Shown here: one piece after another, positions 32,202-39,328 of the stretch | Numbering within the stretch: the first letter of the stretch is position 1 | Layout: every line of letters starts with the position of its first letter | From: UBA1765 sp045615885 | GTDB lineage: Bacteria; Fibrobacterota; Fibrobacteria; Fibrobacterales; Fibrobacteraceae | Length of the DNA: 64,000 bases | Assembly: GCA_045615885.1 (NCBI GenBank) | Contig: JAZLFR010000061.1 | Location: 103,019-167,018, forward strand | Reading direction: 5' to 3' | The notes under the pieces: model-generated | Seen by the model: the letters and a program-made list of their open reading frames with translations, nothing else | What the model was told of the DNA's origin: nothing | Databases searched by the model: none | Translations under genes and position numbers: made by a program

Positions 32202-32867
32202 TTAAAAGAATGTGCTGCGTGCGCGAGCCTTTGTTTCGGCAGAAGCTGTAAACGGAATGCGCGTGGTGTAGCCATTGCGTGCCGCGACGATCATCTTTGT
32301 TGGCCAGGCATAGACATCGGTGTTCCACTGGTTTACTGTGTCGTTGTACAGGTTGCGCGCCGCCGTGATTTCGCGCTGCAGGTAGTCGTTTTGCTGCATG
32401 GCATCGGCGATTGCCTTGTGCGCCTTCAGTTCCGGGTATGCTTCCACCTGCGGGAACAGGCGGCCAAAGCTTCTGTCGAGGCTTTGCGAAATTTCGTTAC
32501 GGGTTTCGTCTGTAATGTGGGCGCCGCCGCGATAGGCGGCAACTGTCTTCATGACATCTTTATCCAGGTCGATAGCCTTGTTTACGAGCGGGGCTACATT
32601 CTGCAAAATCTGCACGCGCTGTTCCAGGTAGTTGTCTATGGTAGAAGCGTCTGCCTGCAACTTTTGCTGCAGTTGCTGAAAGTAATTTTTTGCCCCAACT
32701 TTCATGAATATGAAAATGATGCCAGGGATAATTCCGCAGACCCAAAGCAAAATTTCAAAAAGGACGGAACCGAACCCTACGCGAATGGGAAGCTGCTTTT
32801 CGATAACATTGATATCGCGACCTTCTGCGTTGACGTTCCCTGTCATTTCATCAAGTTCGTTTGCCAT
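32202..32867 (-). CDS. lemA: LemA family protein
   Basis: 221 residues. A membrane segment near 30-55 (VGFGSVLFEILLWVCGIIPGIIFIFM) is followed by the LemA core: QQLQQKLQADASTIDNYLEQRVQILQNVAPLVNKAIDLDKDVMKTVAAYRGG and EAYPELKAHKAIADAMQQNDYLQREITAARNLYNDTVNQWN, the diagnostic N-x-x-V/T-x-x-Y/W pattern. LemA proteins are membrane-anchored, with a long helical bundle; their role is not well defined. First gene of a two-gene operon with the DUF3137-like protein. Confidence 0.92.
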   Translation of the reverse strand: MANELDEMTGNVNAEGRDINVIEKQLPIRVGFGSVLFEILLWVCGIIPGIIFIFMKVGAKNYFQQLQQKLQADASTIDNYLEQRVQILQNVAPLVNKAIDLDKDVMKTVAAYRGGAHITDETRNEISQSLDRSFGRLFPQVEAYPELKAHKAIADAMQQNDYLQREITAARNLYNDTVNQWNTDVYAWPTKMIVAARNGYTTRIPFTASAETKARARSTFF

Positions 32868-32973
32868 AGAAGTCTCCTGATTTGAATTTATCCTTAATAT
32901 AAATTTTTTTATGAAAATATTCCGCTTTCCTTTTTTGATTTTTAATCTATATATGTATAATAGGAAAATTATT

Positions 32974-33783
32974 ATGCAAAGTCAGAACATAAGAACAAAA
33001 CTCGTTTCCATTTTCAAGGATACTCTTGAAATGATCGGTGCTTCCGAAAAGCTCAGGAACGCAGTCGCAAATGCAAACGAAACTGTGTTGTATTTAGAGG
33101 GCGAAACGCCGACATTTGAACATGGCGATTGTAAAACTACCTATGACGTGACAAAGCACAGGTCCTTTGAAGCGGCAGGTCTTTTAAAAAAGCAATTCCC
33201 GGGTTCGAAAATCGCGGTTCTCAATTTTGCCTCGGCAACACACCCGGGCGGTGGCGTAGAATCTGGCAGCCGTGCGCAAGAAGAATCGCTTTGCCGTTGC
33301 TCTACACTTTTCCCCTGCCTTAACCGAAACTCACTGCGTGAGAAGTATTACAAAATTCATAATGTGGCAAAAAATCCGCTTTACACGGACGGCTGCATTT
33401 ATATGCCGAACATTTACGTGATTAAGTCGGATACCGATTTTCCGGAACGCTTGCCAGAAAGTGAATGGTTTAGTGTAGATGTTTTGACTTGTGCAGCTCC
33501 GAATTTAAGGCTTGTGGATTCCATGCCAAATGAAGAACTGTATAAAATCCATGTGAAGCGTGCACGGCACATTCTTTCGATTGCAGCAGCAAACGGAGAC
33601 GAAGTCCTTGTACTTGGTGCTTTTGGCTGCGGTGCCTTCATGAACGACCCGAAGGTTGTCGCAAAGGCATTCAAGGATGTGCTAAAAGAATTTGAAGGTT
33701 GTTTTAAGCACATTGAATTTGCAATCTACTGCAGTTCAAGGGAAACCGAGAATTTCGATGCGTTTGAACGCGAATTTGCCTAA
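32974..33783 (+). CDS. TIGR02452 macrodomain-type (microbial PARG-like) protein
   Basis: About 269 residues from the ATG at 32974 (AGGA upstream); an ATG at 32953 is possible. The signature VLNFASATHPGGGVESGSRAQEESLCRCSTLFPCL holds the GGG loop followed by QEE, as in poly(ADP-ribose) glycohydrolases, and VLGAFGCGAFMNDPKVVAKAFKDVL is the closing macrodomain motif. It would bind or remove ADP-ribose. Such proteins are scattered in bacterial and phage genomes, sometimes in ADP-ribosylation conflict systems. Stands alone, followed by a strong terminator. Confidence 0.88.
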   Translation: MQSQNIRTKLVSIFKDTLEMIGASEKLRNAVANANETVLYLEGETPTFEHGDCKTTYDVTKHRSFEAAGLLKKQFPGSKIAVLNFASATHPGGGVESGSRAQEESLCRCSTLFPCLNRNSLREKYYKIHNVAKNPLYTDGCIYMPNIYVIKSDTDFPERLPESEWFSVDVLTCAAPNLRLVDSMPNEELYKIHVKRARHILSIAAANGDEVLVLGAFGCGAFMNDPKVVAKAFKDVLKEFEGCFKHIEFAIYCSSRETENFDAFEREFA

Positions 33784-33784
33784 C

Positions 33785-33819
33785 AGAAATGAGCCCGGCT
33801 TTTGGCCGGGCTCATTTCT
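33785..33819. terminator. Bidirectional terminator
   Basis: AGAAATGAGCCCGGC-TTTTG-GCCGGGCTCATTTCT, between the PARG-like gene and the convergent aldolase gene. Confidence 0.9.
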
Positions 33820-33841
33820 GTTTAATTCATTGAGCTAGGAA

Positions 33842-34786
33842 TTATTCCTGGTTCATCATGCGTTCATAGAACTTGCGGTAGTTATCCTTGTCTTCGGTCT
33901 TGCGGACTTCGATGGCATCCTTCGGGTGCAAATTCAAGGAACCGGTAATCATCTGCGGAATGATGTAGCCCCATTCGAACTTCTGCTGCAGCGGGAGGAA
34001 GAGTTCCTGGATAGCGTCAAGAATCGGGCGAACGTCGAATTTCGGGTTCTTGAGGAAGCTGAGGAGGAGTTCGGTGCAGCAGTTGCCTGCGCCACGGCCC
34101 ATGCCAGAAACAGATGCATCGAGGAAGTCGATGTGGTTGAGAACTGCCTGGATTGTGTTGCTGAATGCGAGCTGCTGGTTGTTGTGGCCGTGGTAGCCGA
34201 GAGTCTTGCTTGTGTGACTGCGGTAGCGGCGTGCGAGCTGGTCGATTTCTTCCTGGTAGAAGTTGCCGAAGGAGTCAACGAGGTAAAGCACGTTGGCTTT
34301 GCATTCCTTGTCAACCTGGTCGAGAGCTTCGTCGAGGGCCGGGCCACGGTCGCGGCTTACTGCCATGATGTTGAGCGTGGTTTCGAAACCGAGGTCGGCA
34401 AATGTGTTTACAAGTTCAATGCCCTTGTCGATGTTCTTTACGTAGCTTGCTACGCGAACCATGTCGTATGGGCTTTCGCTTGCTGGCTTGATGGCGTCGA
34501 GGTTAACGCGGCCAACGTCTGCCATGACGGCAAGCTTCATCTTGGTTTCCGGCATGCCGTCTTTCAGCTTCCACAAAAGATCGTCTTCGCAGAACTTCCA
34601 CGGGCCGTATTCCTTCGGGTCAAAAAGATCCGGGGAATTCTTGTAACCGACTTCCATGTAGTCAACGCCAGCCTGGGAGAGCAGCTGGTAGAGGCGGCGA
34701 ACAAATTCGAGGCTAAAGTCGTGCTTATTTACGAGACCGCCATCGCGGATGGTGCAGTCCAAAACTTTGATTGATTCGTAGTACAT
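33842..34786 (-). CDS. HMGL-like aldolase-domain protein
   Basis: The ATG at 34786 has AAAGGAG close upstream and gives 314 residues. VLDCTIRDGG near the start is the metal-binding motif of the DRE-TIM barrel family (HMG-CoA lyase, isopropylmalate synthase, 4-hydroxy-2-oxovalerate aldolase). GYHGHNNQQLAF is the other metal-site motif, VYLVDSFGNF is the D-x-x-G strand, and VSGMGRGAGNCCTELLL matches the aldolase group. The lack of a C-terminal regulatory domain argues for an aldolase/lyase rather than isopropylmalate synthase. The substrate is unknown; related enzymes appear in surface-polysaccharide or nucleotide-sugar loci. Confidence 0.85.
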   Translation of the reverse strand: MYYESIKVLDCTIRDGGLVNKHDFSLEFVRRLYQLLSQAGVDYMEVGYKNSPDLFDPKEYGPWKFCEDDLLWKLKDGMPETKMKLAVMADVGRVNLDAIKPASESPYDMVRVASYVKNIDKGIELVNTFADLGFETTLNIMAVSRDRGPALDEALDQVDKECKANVLYLVDSFGNFYQEEIDQLARRYRSHTSKTLGYHGHNNQQLAFSNTIQAVLNHIDFLDASVSGMGRGAGNCCTELLLSFLKNPKFDVRPILDAIQELFLPLQQKFEWGYIIPQMITGSLNLHPKDAIEVRKTEDKDNYRKFYERMMNQE

Positions 34787-35333
34787 TTTTACTCCTTTAA
34801 TTGAACGAGCCAAAGATAGATTGCATTTTTGTAGAATGCAAGAGCTTTTTTGGGTGGTGGTGAAAAACATTCGTTTTGTACGCATAATTTGCGTTTATAT
34901 GGCGTAACTTGTTGATTTTAATAGATTTTCAAGATGTTCTTTGCCGTTCTTTTTTAAGATTTAAAGTGAAATCTGGCGAGGAACATAAAAAATCAAAAGA
35001 AAATGCTAGGCCAGGCTCTTGTTAACTACGCATAAAATGCGTATATTTTATTGAGAGAACAGAGGACAGAAATAAGAGGACGGAAGACAGAAGTCAGAAG
35101 ACGGAAGATAGTAGTTAGTAGGAAGTAGGTAGTAGGAAGGATTTGTAGATTACCTTGTCTTGGCGAGCGAAGTCCTAGAAGTCGGTATTTGGAATAATTA
35201 AAATTCTTAATTCTGAAATTCCCCAACCCCTCTCGTCTATTCTATACCCTAGACCCTGAACCCTATACCCTAAAACCCTGGAAATCAACATTCACTAAAT
35301 CCTAGATCCTAAACACTGGAAATTAACATTCCT
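34787..35333. other. Gene-free stretch rich in simple repeats
   Basis: About 550 bases without a gene. It contains a purine-rich AGAGAACAGAGGACAGAA tract (35053-35110), a copy of the CCAAGACA repeat in reverse (35150-35165), CCCT-type telomere-like units (35246-35279) and a 38-bp tandem repeat (35278-35330, two units starting CTGGAAATCAACATT and CTGGAAATTAACATT). No promoter I would defend. Confidence 0.6.
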
Positions 35334-36281
35334 ATGCTTTACATTTACCAATATCCAGACTGGACCAAGTTCCGCTACCAGCAGGGGGCGGTGGCAAACG
35401 CACTCTGCAAGGCCCGCATGGAGCAGGGCAAGCTTTTGGGCGTCGCCGCCATGGTGCTTTCTGCAGAAGATGCGGCAGGCTGCCTGGAGCAGGACTTGCA
35501 AGCTGTGTTCTTTGCAGACTCGCTCGAATTGCAAGATTCGGTGAAGGAAAAATTTTTGGCGACGGTGCGCAATTTTGGCACCGAAGTTACGGACGAGCGC
35601 CTGAGTGCATGGCATGCTTCGTGCGTGCGCGGCGGCGGTCGCTTTAGAAACTCTGCAGGAACTGTTCCCGGCGTGGAGCCGGAACGCATTCCCCGCGAGC
35701 TGTCGCGTTTTCTTCGCTTTTTCAATGAGTCCGAAATGGACGAGGTGCTGAAGGCCGCCATTTCGATGTTCTGGTTTTTGACGATTCGCCCCTTTGAAAA
35801 TGGCAATCTGGTGCTCGCCTGGCTGCTTGCGCAAATCCAGCTTTCCAAAAGTGAAAATTCTTCGCGCAGGTTCTATTCGCTGTTTGCGCAGATGCTTGCG
35901 AACAGGCCGGTTTTTGACGAGAACATCTTGAAGGTGCAAAGTGGCAACGGCGAAATTACGCCGTGGCTCCTTTGGTTTGTGGAACAAATGAATTTGTCCA
36001 TAGAAACATCGAAGGGCCTGTTCGGCGCAAAAATTTCGGGAGCGAAAATTTCGTTGAAGCTTGGCAGCACGCCGCTCTCTAGCCGCGAACTGGATTTAGT
36101 GCGATATTTGCAGGAAGGCGGCCTGCAAGCCGACCGTGCGGAAGTTTCTTCGACGGAGTGGGCAAAGCTTGCAAGTATTTCGCACGATTCTGCACTTCGC
36201 GATTTGCAGGATATGGTGCAGAAGGGCGTGCTTGAAAAAACTAAGGGCGGGCGCGGAACCCGTTACAGGCTAGCGCAGTAA
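35334..36281 (+). CDS. Fic-like protein with degenerate active site and C-terminal winged helix
   Basis: 315 residues. MLYIYQYPDWTKFRYQ is the DUF4172 N terminus of Fic proteins (usually YIWQ-PDWP). The Fic core motif is normally HPFxDGNGRxxR, but here residues 151-160 read IRPFENGNLV: the catalytic His is Arg and the GNGR glycine/arginine are lost. FWFLT before it is intact. The protein ends in a winged-helix (TEWAKLASISHDSALRDLQDMVQKGVLEKTKGGRGTRY). It is therefore probably not an AMP-transferase; it may be a regulator. Ends 12 bases into the convergent LMW-PTP gene. Confidence 0.82.
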   Translation: MLYIYQYPDWTKFRYQQGAVANALCKARMEQGKLLGVAAMVLSAEDAAGCLEQDLQAVFFADSLELQDSVKEKFLATVRNFGTEVTDERLSAWHASCVRGGGRFRNSAGTVPGVEPERIPRELSRFLRFFNESEMDEVLKAAISMFWFLTIRPFENGNLVLAWLLAQIQLSKSENSSRRFYSLFAQMLANRPVFDENILKVQSGNGEITPWLLWFVEQMNLSIETSKGLFGAKISGAKISLKLGSTPLSSRELDLVRYLQEGGLQADRAEVSSTEWAKLASISHDSALRDLQDMVQKGVLEKTKGGRGTRYRLAQ

Positions 36282-36773
36282 CTTGCTTGCAAGGCATTCG
36301 GCCAAAAGCCCGCGGCAGCCTTCGTTCACGTCTTGCCAGGTGGCTTCGAAGTCGCCCGTATACCATGGGTCTGCAACATCGCCCGGGCGGCTCGTCCAAT
36401 CCATCATCATGGAAATTTTGTGGGCGTCGTCCTTATACTGTGCGTCCGAAATGTTCCAGCGCAGGTTCCGCAGGTTGTTGCGATCCATCAGTACAATGTA
36501 ATCGTAATGGTCGTAGTCGCGTTGAGTTACCTGGCGCGCTGCATGGCCGTCGCAGTTGATGCCGTGCCTGTTTAGCATTCGCCTTGCCGGCGGGTAGACC
36601 GGGTTGCCGATTTCTTCCGTGCTCGTAGCAGCGCTTGCGATTTCAAAATCATCTGGCGTAAGGCCAGCCTTGCGAAGGTCACTTTCACGATCCTTCACCA
36701 TCTTCTTCATTACAAACTCAGCCATCGGGCTTCGGCAAATGTTGCCGTGACATACAAAAAGAATTTTGATCAT
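36270..36773 (-). CDS. Low-molecular-weight protein tyrosine phosphatase
   Basis: The ATG at 36773 gives 167 residues; its start overlaps the transporter stop by 4 bases (ATGA). The P-loop CHGNICRSP (Cys 8, Arg 14) is at the N terminus, the typical LMW-PTP position, and DPWYTGDF supplies the catalytic Asp near the C terminus. It dephosphorylates protein or polysaccharide-kinase tyrosines. Coupled to an EamA transporter, the pair is not an obvious capsule locus; the reason for the pairing is unclear. The 3' end overlaps the Fic gene on the other strand. Confidence 0.93.
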   Translation of the reverse strand: MIKILFVCHGNICRSPMAEFVMKKMVKDRESDLRKAGLTPDDFEIASAATSTEEIGNPVYPPARRMLNRHGINCDGHAARQVTQRDYDHYDYIVLMDRNNLRNLRWNISDAQYKDDAHKISMMMDWTSRPGDVADPWYTGDFEATWQDVNEGCRGLLAECLASKLLR

Positions 36774-37639
36774 AGCGAAGCCAAACCGATAAGTGTGAGG
36801 CCCAAAAGAATGGCGCCGAGAGCGCTCCATTTTTTAAGGTTGTTGCGCTCCTTGAATATGATGAGCCCCGCAAGGAACGAGATGATTACGCTGGAGCGGC
36901 GGATGATGGTGACGAGCGAAACGAGCGTCCCCTCTTCGTGGAGCGAAAGAAAATAGAAGCGGTCGGCAATGAGCAGGAACACGCCCACAAGCAGCATGAT
37001 CCACTTGAACTTGAATGGTTTTGCAAGGCCCTTCTTTTGACGCGGGTACCAATACAGGGCAACGACGAGCCCCTGGATTACGCACATGTAGACATTGAAC
37101 CAGAATTGCAGAACGAACGGCTCATAGCCGAGTCTCTGCAAAAGAACCTTGTCGTACACGCCGCTGCAGGAGCCAAGAAACGTGCCCACGAACATGGCGA
37201 TTACAAAAGGATTTTTCCAGTATTTGCTGCCTGTTTCGCGCCCGGCCATCCTGAACAGGATGTGGCCGCCAAAGCAGCAGACAATGCCAGCCCACTGCAG
37301 GGCCATGGGGCGTTCACCCATGAACAGGGTGGCCATGAAAATCGTAAAGATCGGAGCGGTCGCGCGGATTGGCGATGTAATGGAAAGCGGCAGGTGGGCG
37401 ATGGCGTTGTAGGTGAACGCCCAGCTGGATGTGACGATGGCCGCCTTCACGAGCAAGGTCAAATGGTCTTTCAGAGCCGGAGCTTCGGGGATTTTGTAGA
37501 CCAGGAGCAAAACGACATTTGTGAGGCTGCAGATCAGGAGCAGGGGCCAGACGGCGTTCTTGTCTACGGCCCGTTTTTTGCAAATATCGTAAATGCCTAG
37601 AAAAAGAGCCGAAGCGAGTGCAAAAAAGAGCCAAGTCAT
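36770..37639 (-). CDS. EamA/DMT-family transporter
   Basis: 289 residues with about ten hydrophobic segments arranged as two five-helix EamA halves: SWAFTYNAIAHLPLSITSPIRATAPIFTIFMATLFMGERP in the first, and FYFLSLHEEGTLVSLVTIIRRSSVIISFLAGLIIFKERN in the second. The ERP/ERN motif at the same place in both halves is a DMT hallmark. Probable exporter of small metabolites; the substrate cannot be assigned. First gene of a two-gene unit with the LMW-PTP. Confidence 0.9.
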   Translation of the reverse strand: MTWLFFALASALFLGIYDICKKRAVDKNAVWPLLLICSLTNVVLLLVYKIPEAPALKDHLTLLVKAAIVTSSWAFTYNAIAHLPLSITSPIRATAPIFTIFMATLFMGERPMALQWAGIVCCFGGHILFRMAGRETGSKYWKNPFVIAMFVGTFLGSCSGVYDKVLLQRLGYEPFVLQFWFNVYMCVIQGLVVALYWYPRQKKGLAKPFKFKWIMLLVGVFLLIADRFYFLSLHEEGTLVSLVTIIRRSSVIISFLAGLIIFKERNNLKKWSALGAILLGLTLIGLASL

Positions 37640-37786
37640 AGGGTAGAGTACAGAAGACAGAGAACAGGATTTTGTAAAAAGTTAGAAATAATAAACGGAG
37701 CATTTGGGCATTGGAAGAATAAAATATCGCCCCTTTCAAAAAAAATTACTTATTTTTAAGCCAACCTAACTACAGGAGTAAAAAAA

Positions 37787-38239
37787 ATGTCCATTAAAGG
37801 TAAAGCCTCTTCCCTCATGGAAGAATTCAAGGCATTTGCGTTCAAGGGCAACATTGTCGACATGGCTATCGGTGTTATCATCGGTGGTGCATTCGGTAAA
37901 ATTGTTACCTCTTTCGTAAATGACATCGTTATGCCGGGCGTTACGGCCATCATCGCCATGGGCGGTGGCAAGGATGCCGGCACAGGCCTCAAGGAACTCG
38001 TTTACACCACTGAAGCTGGTGTTGCAATTCCTTACGGTAACTTCATCGGTGGCGTCGTTGACTTCCTCATCATCGCTATCGTCGTCTTCCTCGTCATGAA
38101 GAAGTTCCTCGGCTTTATGCAGGAAATGCGCAAGAAGGAAGAAGCCCCGGCTCCAGCACCTGCTGAACCACCTCCGCCGCCGGCAGAACAGGTTCTTCTT
38201 ACTGAAATTCGCGATCTCCTCAAGAATCAGCAGAAGTAA
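37787..38239 (+). CDS. mscL: Large-conductance mechanosensitive channel MscL
   Basis: 150 residues. EFKAFAFKGNIVDMAIGVIIGGAFGKIVTSFVNDIVMPG is the conserved N-terminal amphipathic helix plus TM1, and YGNFIGGVVDFLIIAIVVFLVMKKF is TM2. A Pro/Ala-rich linker (PAPAPAEPPPPP) joins a C-terminal helix LLTEIRDLLKNQQ, as in most MscL proteins. The homopentamer opens on membrane tension to release solutes after osmotic downshock. ATG preceded by AGGAG. Single gene, divergent from the transporter. Confidence 0.97.
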   Translation: MSIKGKASSLMEEFKAFAFKGNIVDMAIGVIIGGAFGKIVTSFVNDIVMPGVTAIIAMGGGKDAGTGLKELVYTTEAGVAIPYGNFIGGVVDFLIIAIVVFLVMKKFLGFMQEMRKKEEAPAPAPAEPPPPPAEQVLLTEIRDLLKNQQK

Positions 38240-38293
38240 AAAAAGAACACAGAAGACAGAGCACAGAATACAGGTTGCTTGCATCTTCTGAAC

Positions 38294-38322
38294 AAAATGC
38301 CTCGCCGATACGGCGAGGCATT
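38294..38322. terminator. Bidirectional terminator after mscL
   Basis: AAATGCCTCGCCG-ATA-CGGCGAGGCATTT, followed by GTTTTT; serves mscL and the convergent lipoprotein. Confidence 0.85.
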
Positions 38323-38363
38323 TGTTTTTCAAGAAAAGTTTAGAGGTTGCCTAAAGAGGCTGT

Positions 38364-39314
38364 TTACTTTTTCCAGTAAGTGAGCTCTACGGAGGAACCG
38401 CTTTCGCCGTTGACAATTTTGCCTGCAAGAATGAGGTATGTCGTTTCGCCTTCTTCAAGGACGAACCAGGCGTTTGCCGCGAGCTCCACTTCGGAACCGC
38501 GGGTGCTTTCGTAAATGGCGACCTTTTCAAGGCAAACTTCCTCAGGAACGACGCCTGCTCTGAAATTGCCGGAATCTTCGCCAATTTCAAGACCGCTTGC
38601 AATGGTCTTCAAATAGAGGGCATCGTATTCGTCAATGGCAAGCATCGCCTGCATGTCGTCTTCTGCAGTGGAAACTTTGCCGGTAGCAAAGTTCACGAAG
38701 CGGCCTTCGCCATCGCTCATGGTAGAAACGACGACGGAGCCTCCCTTTTTCATCGGGGTGCATTCAGAAATTTCTTCCTTGGAAGAGGAACTTTCCGGTT
38801 CTTCGACTTCTTTGCAGAGTGATTCTGCCTTCTCGAAATCGAGCGAATCTACAGCGGAGTAAACTTCCCTGGAAGTACCGCTTGCATAGGCCCAAATGTA
38901 GGCACGGAACTTGCCGCAGCCGCCAAGGTCGTCGAACATGATTTCTGCAGAGTTCAAGCCGACGCTAGTTGTAGGGTAATCTGCTTTTACGTTCAAGGAA
39001 ACCACAGTATTCTTTGTGTCAAGATTGTTGACCTTGACAACAACGCTGTCGAGCTTGGAATCGGAAGCGTCTGCCACTTCGGAATTTTCTGCGTCAATGA
39101 GAACGGTTCCGGTGAGGCCGAGCTTGAAGGATTCGCCTGCAATCATCTGGCTCTTGTCGAGCTTTTCAAAAATGATCGGCGCAAATTCAGAAACGGAAGA
39201 AGAGGACTCTTCGACAGAAGATGAGGATTCCGGGGCCGGAGAATTGGAACTGTCATCGGAGCAGCCGATGAGGGCTGCTGTAAAAAGAAGCGGCAAACAA
39301 TATCTAGCTTTCAT
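38364..39314 (-). CDS. Lipoprotein with Ser-rich linker
   Basis: 316 residues. Lipobox ALIGC (Cys 18), then a linker of Ser/Glu (SSSSVEESSSSVSE) as usual in Fibrobacter surface lipoproteins, and two beta-rich halves separated by another Ser stretch (EPESSSSKEEISE). The mature domains carry paired Cys (GGCGKF, LCKEVEE, ECTPM, EVCLEKV). The family is not recognised. It lies 14 bases downstream of the fibro-slime protein on the same strand and may be co-expressed and surface-associated with it. Confidence 0.8.
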   Translation of the reverse strand: MKARYCLPLLFTAALIGCSDDSSNSPAPESSSSVEESSSSVSEFAPIIFEKLDKSQMIAGESFKLGLTGTVLIDAENSEVADASDSKLDSVVVKVNNLDTKNTVVSLNVKADYPTTSVGLNSAEIMFDDLGGCGKFRAYIWAYASGTSREVYSAVDSLDFEKAESLCKEVEEPESSSSKEEISECTPMKKGGSVVVSTMSDGEGRFVNFATGKVSTAEDDMQAMLAIDEYDALYLKTIASGLEIGEDSGNFRAGVVPEEVCLEKVAIYESTRGSEVELAANAWFVLEEGETTYLILAGKIVNGESGSSVELTYWKK

Positions 39315-39328
39315 AATGACCTCAGTGT

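Noticed and set aside
34787..35333. Promoter or small gene in the repeat-rich gap before the Fic-like gene
   Set aside because: No ORF with a ribosome site and no convincing -35/-10 pair; the sequence is dominated by simple repeats.
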